A stretch of DNA of 42,625 nucleotides from an uncultured Clostridia bacterium (GTDB lineage Bacteria; Bacillota; Clostridia; Christensenellales; Aristaeellaceae): contig CAMHSI010000009.1 in NCBI GenBank assembly GCA_946187775.1, positions 1 to 42,625 on the forward strand, read 5' to 3'. The notes beneath the pieces are model-generated. The model was given only the letters and a program-made list of their open reading frames with translations. It searched no databases and was not told where the DNA came from. Numbering within the stretch: position 1 is the stretch's first letter; each line of letters begins with the position of its first letter. The position numbers were made by a program, and so were the translations under genes. Below, one piece after another: positions 18,506-26,221 of this stretch.

Positions 18506-18656
18506 GACAAGGAAAAAGCCCGGGAGAGGGATCTATCTGCTGCCGCTGGCTGTTGCAGTGCCCGCCGCGGCGGCAATCCTGTACGCCGGGATCCGCTTCT
18601 GGCCGAAGGTATACCAACTGATAAACATCCTGATTAAAGTGGTGGTGAGATCATGA
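18495..18656 (+). CDS. Small membrane peptide, 53 aa, unknown
   Basis: GTG 18495 overlaps the uvrB stop, and its own TGA overlaps the next start (ATGA at 18653-18656), an arrangement typical of coupled genes. The product has a basic N-terminus (about 10 residues), a Pro/Ala-rich hydrophobic segment of ~20 residues, then an aromatic turn and a second short hydrophobic amphipathic stretch ending in Arg-Ser. A membrane location is likely. No family recognised. A GAGGA element lies upstream of the GTG. Its reality rests on spacing and coupling, not homology. Confidence 0.6.
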   Translation: MSTETRKKPGRGIYLLPLAVAVPAAAAILYAGIRFWPKVYQLINILIKVVVRS

Positions 18657-19522
18657 GCGGCAAAAAGGGAAGGGCGTTTCCCCATGAGCGCGGAATCGCA
18701 TGGGGCTGCACGGTGCTGCTCGCGATCCTGATGACGGTTACCCTGCTGAGCGCCCTGGCGGCGCAGGCAGTTACCTCCGAAGGGCTGCACGCCCGGGCGG
18801 CAACGGACGGCAGCGTGCTGGACAGGGAAACAGCGGCGATCCACGCCTACATCGACGAGATGGAAACGGAATACGGCATCAACGGGGAGCCGCTGAAGGA
18901 AGCGGTGAGCCGCAGCGCGCTGGAAGCGTATAACCGGGACGCGGCAGCCTGGTGGACCAAGCTGCTGACCACCGGCGAGGCAGGTCCCGTTCCAAGATGG
19001 GACGCCGGGACGCTGGAGGAGAAGGCAAACGCCCTGCCGGCGGCGGAGGGCGGCGGAACGGACCTGCAGAAGGTGACATCGGAACTGACGACGGTTATTG
19101 ACCGGACGGTGTTCCCGCTGCGGGAGACGGTGCTGGGAAAGGGACTGTCGGTTGCAAAGGAAAAGGCGGACTTTCCGGGGCTGATCAACGCCCTCCGGAA
19201 CCTTCCGCTGCTGGGACTGGCCGCGTGCCTGCTGGCTGCCGGCCTGATTGCCCTGCTGACGGGCAGGGAGATCCGGCTGAGCCTGAAGTATTTCGGAACA
19301 GCGCTGGCGGGAACGGGAATCATCCTGGCCGCGACAGGGATCCTGCTGGCGGTGCTGCTGCCGCAGCTCAGGCTGGAGCTTGCCTCGGTATCCATGGCCG
19401 CGGGAACCGGAACCCTGAACCACGCGCTGCTGACGGAAGCAATGATCGCGGCTGCGGTGCTGCTGGCTGCCGGGTACGGGATGCTGTACCTGTTTCGGAA
19501 CAAAAGGGTGAAGGCGCTATGA
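18653..19522 (+). CDS. Membrane protein with large extracytoplasmic loop, unknown
   Basis: 289 aa. A basic N-terminus leads into TM1 (about 15-38); then a hydrophilic region (about 40-178), likely outside the cell, mostly helical with Glu/Lys/Ala; then three further helices (about 182-204, 215-240, 258-280) and a basic tail. No catalytic motif or named domain recognised. Start overlaps the preceding gene by 4 bp, and the stop overlaps the phosphoesterase start by 4 bp, so the three are a translational unit. A sensor, transporter accessory or envelope role would fit, but none can be claimed. Confidence 0.75.
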   Translation: MSGKKGRAFPHERGIAWGCTVLLAILMTVTLLSALAAQAVTSEGLHARAATDGSVLDRETAAIHAYIDEMETEYGINGEPLKEAVSRSALEAYNRDAAAWWTKLLTTGEAGPVPRWDAGTLEEKANALPAAEGGGTDLQKVTSELTTVIDRTVFPLRETVLGKGLSVAKEKADFPGLINALRNLPLLGLAACLLAAGLIALLTGREIRLSLKYFGTALAGTGIILAATGILLAVLLPQLRLELASVSMAAGTGTLNHALLTEAMIAAAVLLAAGYGMLYLFRNKRVKAL

Positions 19523-20277
19523 ATCGGGTGATTACAACACACAGGATCCGCTCCGCCCGGATTGCGGAAAAGCTGCGGCTTGCCGTATGCTCCGACCTGC
19601 ACAGCGCCCCCTACGCGGACGTGACGGAGGTTATCCGCGGGTGCGACGCGGTGCTGATTCCCGGAGACCTGGTGGACCGGCACCGGAGGGACAACAGCAA
19701 CGCCCGGCGATTCCTGGAGGAGGTTCCGGAAATCGTTCCCGTGTACTACTCCCTGGGGAACCACGAGGTGAAATACAGGCATGCGGAGGAATTCATCAGG
19801 ACCATACGGGAAAGCAAGGCGGTGCTGCTGGACGACGAAAGCTGCGAGCTGCGGGGAATCCGGCTGGGGGGACTGAGCAGCGTGCGGAAGGGACCGCCGG
19901 ACACGGGGTTCCTGGACCGGTTTGAACAGGAAAAAGGGTTCCGCCTCCTGATGTGCCATCATCCGGAATATTACAGGGATTATGTGCGCGGAAGGGACAT
20001 CGATTTCACGGTGTGCGGGCATGCCCACGGCGGCCAGATCCAGATTTTCGGCCGGGGACTGTACGCCCCGGGACAGGGACTGTTTCCCAGGCTGACCCAC
20101 GGCCTTTACGACGGAGGGAAGATGATGGTATCCAGGGGAATGACCAACGGCGCGAAGCCGCGGGTTCCCCGGATCTGCAATCCCTGCGAGCTGATTGTGC
20201 TGGAACTGGAACCGGCGCAGAGAGGAGAAGACAAAAATGGAACAGGAAGACCTGAAGCTGCTGACGGACTGGTTTGA
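19519..20277 (+). CDS. Calcineurin-like metallophosphoesterase (YkuE/YaeI-like)
   Basis: 252 aa. Complete dinuclear-metal motif set: SDLH (about residue 29), GDLVDR, GNHE, a late CHHPE, and GHAHGGQ. This is the pattern of the YkuE/YaeI group. A basic N-terminus but no TAT twin-arginine signal and no clear membrane anchor, unlike YkuE, so it may act in the cytosol beside the membrane protein encoded before it. YaeI-type enzymes cleave UDP-2,3-diacylglucosamine-like pyrophosphates in some bacteria; substrate here unknown. The last ~14 codons overlap the next small gene. Confidence 0.9.
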   Translation: MNRVITTHRIRSARIAEKLRLAVCSDLHSAPYADVTEVIRGCDAVLIPGDLVDRHRRDNSNARRFLEEVPEIVPVYYSLGNHEVKYRHAEEFIRTIRESKAVLLDDESCELRGIRLGGLSSVRKGPPDTGFLDRFEQEKGFRLLMCHHPEYYRDYVRGRDIDFTVCGHAHGGQIQIFGRGLYAPGQGLFPRLTHGLYDGGKMMVSRGMTNGAKPRVPRICNPCELIVLELEPAQRGEDKNGTGRPEAADGLV

Positions 20278-20395
20278 GGAGAACAAGGACCACAAGCTGA
20301 ACTTCCTTGAGAAGGAAGCCATCAAGATGGCCGTGCGGAACGCTTCCACGGTCGGCGACCTGCTGGAGACCGCACTGAAGCTCCTGAAGCACTGA
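20237..20395 (+). CDS. Small soluble protein, 52 aa, unknown
   Basis: Starts at ATG 20237 inside the 3' end of the phosphoesterase gene (41-bp overlap, different frame), with GGAG about 10 nt upstream. The product is highly charged and predicted all-helical (two helices around a KDHKLNFLEKEA turn), ending LLETALKLLKH. A terminator follows 27 bp later. No family recognised; possibly a small regulator or partner of the phosphoesterase. Confidence 0.6.
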   Translation: MEQEDLKLLTDWFEENKDHKLNFLEKEAIKMAVRNASTVGDLLETALKLLKH

Positions 20396-20421
20396 GACTG
20401 CGCGGGCAGCATAAACGAAAA

Positions 20422-20447
20422 CAGCCGTTGGGACGGCTGCTTTTTTT
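20422..20447 (+). terminator. Intrinsic terminator of the rnz-uvrB operon
   Basis: 7-bp stem (20422-20428 with 20433-20439), TGGG loop, C then seven T. Confidence 0.85.
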
Positions 20448-20463
20448 ATGCGGTTGCGGGGAC

Positions 20464-20499
20464 AAAAAAACAGGCGGGTGCAGATGACACCCGCCTGTT
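20464..20499 (-). terminator. Intrinsic terminator of rplJ-rplL
   Basis: Perfect 12-bp stem (20469-20480 with 20488-20499) and a 7-nt loop; a run of seven T on the minus strand (20464-20470). It lies back-to-back with the plus-strand terminator 17 bp away. Confidence 0.9.
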
Positions 20500-20510
20500 C
20501 CGTGCGAAAA

Positions 20511-20885
20511 TTATTTGATTTCGACGGTGGCGCCAACAGCCTTGAACTGCTCGGCGATCTTCTCGGCTTCTTCCTTGGAGACAGCTTCCTTGATGGTCTT
20601 GGGAGCGGACTCAACGATGTCCTTGGCTTCCTTCAGGCCCAGGCCGGAAACGACTTCACGAACAACCTTGATGACCTTGATCTTTTCAGAACCGGCATCC
20701 TTCAGCACGACGTCGAACTCGGTCTTCTCTTCTTCAGCAGCGGCAGCAGCACCACCGGCAGCGGGGCCGCCGGCAACGGCGATCGCGCCGGTAACGCCGA
20801 ACTTTTCTTTCATGGCATCAACCAGTTCTTTAACCTGCAGCAGAGTCATGGACTCGACAGCATCGAGAATTTCCTGAATTGTCAT
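20511..20885 (-). CDS. rplL: Ribosomal protein bL12 (L7/L12)
   Basis: 124 aa, standard length. N-terminal dimer/L10-binding helices ([27 protein letters not shown] region), Ala/Gly-rich hinge at about 37-55, and the conserved C-terminal globular domain ([10 protein letters not shown]...[10 protein letters not shown]...[12 protein letters not shown]) that recruits translation factors. ATG 20885 has GGAGG 8 nt upstream. It follows rplJ by 54 bp. Confidence 0.98.
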   Translation of the reverse strand: MTIQEILDAVESMTLLQVKELVDAMKEKFGVTGAIAVAGGPAAGGAAAAAEEEKTEFDVVLKDAGSEKIKVIKVVREVVSGLGLKEAKDIVESAPKTIKEAVSKEEAEKIAEQFKAVGATVEIK

Positions 20886-20939
20886 TTTGATTTCCTCCAA
20901 TTAATAATTTGTCATGCAGCGATTATGCTGCGGGGGCGA

Positions 20940-21440
20940 TCAGGCTGCTTCCTTCTTCTCGGCGATCTGCTCGAGAACGGAGACCAGCGCGGAAACGGGG
21001 GAGACCAGACAGCCGACCATGGTGGCCAGCAGTTCCTCCCGGCTGGGGGTAGCCGCCAGATTCTTGATGGTAGCGACGTCCATCGGCTCGGTACCCAGGA
21101 GGCCGCCCTTGATCTCGAGTGAGGTAAGCTTGTTCTTCTCAATGAAGGAAGACAGGATCTTCGGCGCGGCGGTAACGTCCTTCTCACCGAAAACGAAGGC
21201 GTTGGGGCCTTCCAGCAGATTGTCGATCCCTTCGATGTTGAGCTCTTTCAGGGCGCGGAGAACCAGGCGGTTCTTCAGCACGCAGTAATGCACATCGTTT
21301 TCACGGCACTGCTTACGCAGGGCGGTGACCTGTTCCACCGTCAGTCCGCTGTAAGAGCAAACGACCATGGACTCGGCATTTTTCAGCTTCTCAACGATAT
21401 CGGCAACGACCAGTTTTTTTGCTTCGAGATTGCTGCTCAT
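20940..21440 (-). CDS. rplJ: Ribosomal protein uL10
   Basis: 166 aa. Base of the ribosomal stalk, anchoring L12 dimers through its C-terminal helix (ALVSVLEQIAEKK). N-terminus MSSNLEAKKLVVADIVEKL is typical. The Shine-Dalgarno AGGAGG is 11 nt before ATG 21440, slightly long; a GTG four codons earlier touches the Shine-Dalgarno and is unlikely. Translation is expected to be controlled by the L10 leader upstream. Confidence 0.97.
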   Translation of the reverse strand: MSSNLEAKKLVVADIVEKLKNAESMVVCSYSGLTVEQVTALRKQCRENDVHYCVLKNRLVLRALKELNIEGIDNLLEGPNAFVFGEKDVTAAPKILSSFIEKNKLTSLEIKGGLLGTEPMDVATIKNLAATPSREELLATMVGCLVSPVSALVSVLEQIAEKKEAA

Positions 21441-21469
21441 GTTCCATTGCACCTCCTGACCGGTTCAGA

Positions 21470-21598
21470 ATAAAGAAACCCCTGCGTGCAGGCGCAAGGG
21501 AATAAAAATCTGATCCGCTTACACCTCGGCAGGCGGGAAACCCCTTTAAACCGCGAAGCGCGGTACCGGCTGTCTTCGGCACTGGTTTCTTAAAAACC
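21470..21598 (-). ncRNA. L10 leader (autoregulatory 5' UTR of rplJL)
   Basis: Reading the minus strand from about 21598, the transcript has the conserved L10-leader blocks: GCCGAAGACAGCC near 21550-21565, CCTGCCGAGGTG near 21525-21537 (kink-turn region that binds the L10-L12 complex) and an intervening GC hairpin (ACCGCGCTTCGCGGT). A later 8-bp hairpin at 21479-21500, followed by TTTCTTTA, could be an attenuator. This is the Rfam L10_leader class of Firmicutes; exact ends are approximate. Confidence 0.85.
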
Positions 21599-21604
21599 TC
21601 GGAG

Positions 21605-21633
21605 ATCCTACCACACTTTGGCGGGTTTGTCAA
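21605..21633 (-). promoter_or_regulatory. Promoter of rplJ-rplL
   Basis: Minus strand: TTGACA (21633-21628), 17 bp, TAGGAT (21610-21605). Expected start near 21598, at the beginning of the L10 leader. Confidence 0.88.
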
Positions 21634-21697
21634 ATCCCCGGGGAAAGGATTTGAAAAATAAAGATAAAGAAAAGATGACGAATTATTAAAAAAGTCG

Positions 21698-21726
21698 TTG
21701 ACATCGTAATATAATCGTAATAAAAT
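21698..21726 (+). promoter_or_regulatory. Promoter of the SH3/peptidoglycan-binding gene
   Basis: TTGACA (21698-21703), 17 bp, TAAAAT (21721-21726); the start codon is 33 bp downstream behind GAAAGGAGA. Confidence 0.85.
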
Positions 21727-21758
21727 GATGCTGATTCGGCAAGAAAGGAGAGCTTTGC

Positions 21759-22958
21759 ATGAAAAACATGAAGAAAGCGCATGTGATCTTTGTGCTTATG
21801 CTGATCTTCTGCCTGATTCCCGCCTGTGCCGCCCTGGCACAGACCGGCACGGTTACGGCATCCTCCCTGAATGTCCGTTCAAAGGCATCCTCCGAAAGCG
21901 ATGTTGTAGGCGTCCTGAGGGAGGGAGACCAGGTTACCATCAAGGATTCCAGCGGAAGCTGGTACAAAGTGAGCGGAAGGGGAAAAAGCGGATACGTATA
22001 TAAGAAGTATGTTTCCGTGAATTCTTCCTCCGGGTCCTCCGGCAGCAGCTCGGGAAGCAGCAGCTCGAACGGCACCTGCCAGATCGGCGACAAGGGAGAC
22101 GCTGTGCGGAGGGTGCAGAAGCGGCTGATCGCCCTGGGATACCTGGAGGGCAGCGCGGACGGATCCTTCGGAAATATGACCAAGGAAGCCGTGAAGGCTT
22201 TCCAGAACAGAAACGGCCTGACGGTGACCGGCAGGGTGAACTCCAGCACGCTGGACAAGCTGAACAGCTCCGGCGCGAAGAAGGCGAACGGCGGATCCTC
22301 CGGAAGCTCCGGGGGAAGCTCGGACGGCACCTGCCAGATCGGCGACACGGGCGACGCGGTGCGGAAGGTGCAGAAACGGCTGATCGCCCTGGGGTACCTG
22401 GAGGGAAGCGCGGACGGCGACTTCGGCAACAAGACGAAGGCGGCCGTGAAGGATTTCCAGGACAGGAACGGACTTTCCGTGACCGGAAAGGTGAACTCCA
22501 GCACGCTGAACAAGCTGAACAGCTCCAGCGCGAAAAAAGCGGGTTCCAAATCCGGCAGCACGGAAAAGCTGAACTGGTTTGCCGGCGGATGCAACATCAT
22601 CCCGAAGGGCGCCACCTTCAAGGTGAAGGACGTGCTGACGGGAAAGGTGTTCACGGTGAAGCGCTGGAGCGGGGGAAACCACCTGGACGCCGAACCCTAC
22701 ACCAGGTCGGACCGGAACACGATGCTTTCCATCTACGGACACTGGAGCTGGCGCAGGCGGGCGATCCTTGTGAAATACAACGGGCACGTATACGCGGCTT
22801 CCATGAACGGCATGCCCCACGGGACATCCACCCTGAACAACAACGGATTTGACGGGCATTTCTGCATCCACTTCTACGGAAGCAAGACCCACGGATCCGG
22901 CCTGGTGGACTCCGCCCACCAGAACTGCGTGGCCACAGCCATGAATTACTCCTGGTAA
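21759..22958 (+). CDS. Secreted SH3b / twin peptidoglycan-binding protein with YkuD-like C-terminus
   Basis: 399 aa, exported: basic N-terminus, hydrophobic core, cleavage likely after ALA (about residue 27). Domains: bacterial SH3b (about 29-88; VTASSLNVRSKASS...YVYKKYV); Ser/Gly linker; two nearly identical peptidoglycan_binding_1 repeats (about 105-177 and 190-262; each with GDAVR.VQKRLIALGYL and a late VNSSTL.KLNSS); then a ~130-residue C-terminal domain. The latter contains NGMPHGTS and GHFCIHF, reminiscent of the L,D-transpeptidase YkuD signature (HG...SHGCIR) but with His where the Arg should be, so the enzyme assignment is tentative. Monocistronic, between its own promoter and terminator. 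Likely acts on or binds the cell wall. Confidence 0.85.
   Translation: MKNMKKAHVIFVLMLIFCLIPACAALAQTGTVTASSLNVRSKASSESDVVGVLREGDQVTIKDSSGSWYKVSGRGKSGYVYKKYVSVNSSSGSSGSSSGSSSSNGTCQIGDKGDAVRRVQKRLIALGYLEGSADGSFGNMTKEAVKAFQNRNGLTVTGRVNSSTLDKLNSSGAKKANGGSSGSSGGSSDGTCQIGDTGDAVRKVQKRLIALGYLEGSADGDFGNKTKAAVKDFQDRNGLSVTGKVNSSTLNKLNSSSAKKAGSKSGSTEKLNWFAGGCNIIPKGATFKVKDVLTGKVFTVKRWSGGNHLDAEPYTRSDRNTMLSIYGHWSWRRRAILVKYNGHVYAASMNGMPHGTSTLNNNGFDGHFCIHFYGSKTHGSGLVDSAHQNCVATAMNYSW
22071..22542 (+). repeat. Tandem duplication of the peptidoglycan-binding module
   Basis: Two copies of about 217 bp (22071-22287 and 22326-22542), offset by 255 bp, nearly identical at DNA level and differing at about 11 of 71 encoded residues. 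In frame, giving two PG-binding modules. Confidence 0.85.
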
Positions 22959-22978
22959 AGCGGGAGAAACACCGACGT

Positions 22979-23010
22979 AAACCGGAAATGAAGGCATTTC
23001 CGGTTTTTTT
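22979..23010 (+). terminator. Intrinsic terminator
   Basis: Perfect 12-bp stem (22979-22990 with 22995-23006), AAGG loop, T-run to 23010. Confidence 0.9.
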
Positions 23011-23012
23011 GA

Positions 23013-23040
23013 TTTACAAGGAAACAAAATATGATATAAT
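23013..23040 (+). promoter_or_regulatory. Promoter of hisS-aspS
   Basis: TTTACA (23013-23018), 16 bp, perfect TATAAT (23035-23040); hisS starts 40 bp downstream. The short leader shows no T-box. Confidence 0.8.
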
Positions 23041-23079
23041 TTATCGGTTATTAAAAGGAACCGTAACAGGAGGTTGACT

Positions 23080-24342
23080 ATGCTGACTCAGGCCCCCCGG
23101 GGAACCAAGGATGTGCTGCCGGCAGAAAGCTATCGCTGGCAGTACATTGAGAATAAAATGCGCGCGGCGGCCGCGCTGGCGGGATACCGCGAAGTAAGGA
23201 CACCGGTATTTGAGCATACGGAGCTGTTCCAGCGCGGCGTCGGGGACACCACCGACATCGTTCAGAAGGAAATGTATACCTTCAAAGACAAGGGAGACCG
23301 TTCCATTACCCTGAAGCCAGAGGGGACGGCGGGAGCGGTGCGCTGCTTCCTGGAGCACAACCTGTACGCCGACGCCCTTCCCTGCAAAATGTACTACCTG
23401 AACGCCCCGATTTTCCGCTATGAGAATCCCCAGAGCGGCCGGCTGCGGGAGCACCACCAGTTTGGGGTGGAGTGCTTCGGGGCGAAGGAAGCCACGGCGG
23501 ACGCGGAGCTGATCCTGCTGGCGTACCACCTGCTGCAGGACCTGGGGGTTCGGAACCTGAGCGTGGAAATCAACAGCATCGGCTGCCCGGTGTGCCGGCC
23601 CGTGTATCACGCCCGGCTGAAGGAGTTCCTGGGCGGCCGGATCGACCGGATGTGCTCCACCTGCCGGGAGCGCTTTGACCGGAACCCGCTGCGGGTGCTG
23701 GACTGCAAGGAAAAGCAGTGCCAGGAGCTGACGGCGGACGCGCCCAGCATGCTGGACCTGCTGTGCGATGAATGCAGGGCCCACTTTGAGCAGCTTCAGG
23801 AATGCCTGAGCAGCGCCGGAATTCCTTTCCGGGTGAACAGCCGGATCGTGCGGGGACTGGATTATTACACCAAGACGGTGTTTGAACTGGTTACGGAAAC
23901 GAAGGACGGAAAGCTGACGGTGTGCGGCGGCGGAAGATACGACAACCTGGTAGCCCAGATCGGCGGACAGGACACGCCTGCCGTGGGCTTCGGCATGGGC
24001 CTGGAGCGGGTGCTGATGCTGCTGGATTCGGACGGGGTTGAAATTCCGCGGCCGGAACAGTACGACATCTTCGTTACCTACATGGGCGAGAACAGGATCC
24101 ACGCCTTTTCACTGGTGCAGGACCTGCGCCGGGCAGGGATCCGGGCCGACCTGGACCACTGCGGCAGGAGCCTGAAGGCACAGTTCAAATATGCCAACAA
24201 AACCGGAGCTCCGCTGACAGCGGTGATCGGAGACGAAGAGGCGGCAAACGGCACCGTGAAGATCAAAAACATGACGACAGGCGAGGAAGCAGCGGTTCCC
24301 GTGGGGGAAGCCTGCGGGAAAGTCCGCGCCATGATCGGATAA
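23080..24342 (+). CDS. hisS: Histidyl-tRNA synthetase
   Basis: Class II synthetase, 420 aa. Start ATG 23080 with AGGAGG 6 nt upstream. Motifs: APRGTKDVLP at the N-terminus, motif 2 (FRYENPQSGRLREHHQFG), the histidine-specific RGLDYYTKTVFE and GGGRYDNL segments, motif 3 GFGMGLERVL, and a C-terminal anticodon-binding domain. The insertion domain is Cys-rich (GCPVC, CSTC, DCKEKQC, CDEC), a likely zinc site seen in many clostridial HisRS. Followed by aspS after 15 bp. Confidence 0.97.
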   Translation: MLTQAPRGTKDVLPAESYRWQYIENKMRAAAALAGYREVRTPVFEHTELFQRGVGDTTDIVQKEMYTFKDKGDRSITLKPEGTAGAVRCFLEHNLYADALPCKMYYLNAPIFRYENPQSGRLREHHQFGVECFGAKEATADAELILLAYHLLQDLGVRNLSVEINSIGCPVCRPVYHARLKEFLGGRIDRMCSTCRERFDRNPLRVLDCKEKQCQELTADAPSMLDLLCDECRAHFEQLQECLSSAGIPFRVNSRIVRGLDYYTKTVFELVTETKDGKLTVCGGGRYDNLVAQIGGQDTPAVGFGMGLERVLMLLDSDGVEIPRPEQYDIFVTYMGENRIHAFSLVQDLRRAGIRADLDHCGRSLKAQFKYANKTGAPLTAVIGDEEAANGTVKIKNMTTGEEAAVPVGEACGKVRAMIG

Positions 24343-24357
24343 GAGAGGATAAGGATT

Positions 24358-26139
24358 ATGCAGAACAGAACACACACCTGTAACGAGCTGCGGCTGGCGG
24401 ACGCCGGAAAAAAGGTGCGGCTGAGCGGATGGGTTGAGAACGTCCGGGAAGTGGGCGGAAACCTTGCGTTTGTCGTGCTGCGGGATTTTTACGGATGCAC
24501 CCAGCTGGTGGCCGAGGATGAGAAGATCCTGAACGTTTTCCTGGGACTGAACAAGGAAAGCGTCGTTTCCGTGACCGGTACCGTGCGGGAGCGGGACAAC
24601 AAGAACCCGAAGATGGACACCGGGGATATCGAAGTGGTGCCCGACAGCGTGGAGGTGCTGGGAAAATGCCGGTACAACGCGCTGCCCTTCCAGATTAACC
24701 GCAGCCGGGAGGCGGACGAGAGCCTGCGGCTGAAGTACCGGTACCTGGACCTGCGGAACCCGGAGGTCAAAAAGAATATCGTCCTTCGCTGCAACGTGGT
24801 TTCCGCCCTGCGGCAGGCCATGACGGAGCACGGCTTCCTTGAAATCACGACACCGATCCTGACGGCGTCCTCCCCGGAGGGGGCCCGGGACTACCTGGTG
24901 CCTGCCCGGAAGCATCCCGGCATGTTTTACGCGCTGCCCCAGGCGCCACAGCAGTTCAAGCAGCTGCTGATGACCAGCGGATTTGACCGGTATTTCCAGA
25001 TCGCTCCCTGCTTCCGGGACGAGGACGCCCGGGGAGACCGGAGCCCCGGCGAATTCTACCAGCTGGATATGGAAATGGCCTTCGCGGGACAGGAGGACGT
25101 TTTTGCGGTGCTGGAGGATGTGCTTCCGCCGGTGTTTTCCCGGTTCGGAAAGTATCACACCGCCTCTTCCGCTCCCTTCCGCCGGATTCCGTACCTGGAG
25201 GCGATGGAAACCTACGGAACGGATAAGCCGGACCTGCGGATCGACCTGAAGGTTCAGGACGTGACGGAGCTGATGAAGGGCTGCGGATTCGGACCCTTCG
25301 AGGGGAACACGGTGAAAGCCGTGGCGGTTACGGATTTCACCGCCACCCGGAAGCAGATTGACAAGCTTTGCGCCGACACCGAGGTGATCAGCGGAAACAA
25401 GAGCTACTGGTTCAAGCTGGACGAGAACGGGGAGATTACCGGCGGAATCGCGAAGTTCCTGCAGGAGCGGAAGGAAGAAGTGATCAGGGCCCTGAACCTT
25501 GTTCCCAACACCTTCGTGGCGCTGGCGGCCGGAAAGAAGGGCGCGGCCCAGAAGACGGCCGGCGTGCTGATCCGCAAGCTCGGGGAGCTCTGCCCGAACC
25601 ACATGGACACGGAACGGTATGAATTCTGCTGGATTGTGGATTTCCCGATGTACGAGATCGGCGAGGAAAGCGGGGAGCTGGAGTTCTGCCACAACCCCTT
25701 CTCCATGCCCAACGGCGGGCTGGATATCCTGAACAAGGCGGCCGCCGGCGAGGTGGACCCCCTGTCGATCATGGCATACCAGTATGATCTGGTGTGCAAC
25801 GGCGTTGAGCTTTCTTCCGGAGCCGTGCGGAACCACGACCCGGAGATCATGATCAAAGCCTTTGAGATGGTACGGCTGGGCGAGGAGGACGTGAAAGCGA
25901 AATTCCCGGCAATGTACAACGCCTTCTGCTACGGCGCGCCGCCGCATGCGGGAATCGCCCCCGGGGTGGACCGGATGGTGATGCTGCTGGCCGGCGAGGA
26001 ATCCATTCGCGAGGTGATTCCCTTCCCCATGAACAAGAACGCCCAGGACGTGATGATGGGCGCGCCGGGCCCTGTGGAGGACAGGCAGCTTGAGGAGCTT
26101 CATATCCGCGTTACCGCCGGGAAGACGGAGGAAGCCTGA
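24358..26139 (+). CDS. aspS: Aspartyl-tRNA synthetase, bacterial type
   Basis: 593 aa, class IIb. N-terminal OB anticodon-binding domain (about 1-105; VRLSGWVENVREVGGNLAFVVLRD), class II core with motif 2 (FRDEDARGDRSPGEFYQLDMEM), the bacterial GAD insertion domain (about 290-400), and motif 3 near GIAPGVDRMVMLL. Whether it is discriminating or also charges tRNA-Asn depends on whether GatCAB/AsnRS exist elsewhere. AAGGA precedes the ATG. Second gene of the hisS operon. Confidence 0.97.
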   Translation: MQNRTHTCNELRLADAGKKVRLSGWVENVREVGGNLAFVVLRDFYGCTQLVAEDEKILNVFLGLNKESVVSVTGTVRERDNKNPKMDTGDIEVVPDSVEVLGKCRYNALPFQINRSREADESLRLKYRYLDLRNPEVKKNIVLRCNVVSALRQAMTEHGFLEITTPILTASSPEGARDYLVPARKHPGMFYALPQAPQQFKQLLMTSGFDRYFQIAPCFRDEDARGDRSPGEFYQLDMEMAFAGQEDVFAVLEDVLPPVFSRFGKYHTASSAPFRRIPYLEAMETYGTDKPDLRIDLKVQDVTELMKGCGFGPFEGNTVKAVAVTDFTATRKQIDKLCADTEVISGNKSYWFKLDENGEITGGIAKFLQERKEEVIRALNLVPNTFVALAAGKKGAAQKTAGVLIRKLGELCPNHMDTERYEFCWIVDFPMYEIGEESGELEFCHNPFSMPNGGLDILNKAAAGEVDPLSIMAYQYDLVCNGVELSSGAVRNHDPEIMIKAFEMVRLGEEDVKAKFPAMYNAFCYGAPPHAGIAPGVDRMVMLLAGEESIREVIPFPMNKNAQDVMMGAPGPVEDRQLEELHIRVTAGKTEEA

Positions 26140-26152
26140 GAGAGCGGATCGG

Positions 26153-26181
26153 TTGTCAAGGACGATGAAGTCTGATATAAT
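26153..26181 (+). promoter_or_regulatory. Promoter of the asp23-nusB operon
   Basis: TTGTCA (26153-26158), 17 bp, perfect TATAAT (26176-26181), 40 bp before the asp23 start; it begins just after aspS ends. Confidence 0.85.
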
Positions 26182-26221
26182 ACTGTAAATCTGAAACTCC
26201 CACTGTAAGGAGGAACAAAAG

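Noticed and set aside
19519-20277. Phosphoesterase considered as a nuclease linked to uvrB repair
   Set aside because: Motifs fit the YkuE/YaeI-type calcineurin-like group and lack the SbcD/Mre11 layout.
21879-23027. 382-codon minus-strand frame opposite the SH3/peptidoglycan-binding gene, with visible internal repeats
   Set aside because: The repeats mirror the duplicated PG-binding modules on the plus strand; the plus-strand protein has signal peptide and domains.
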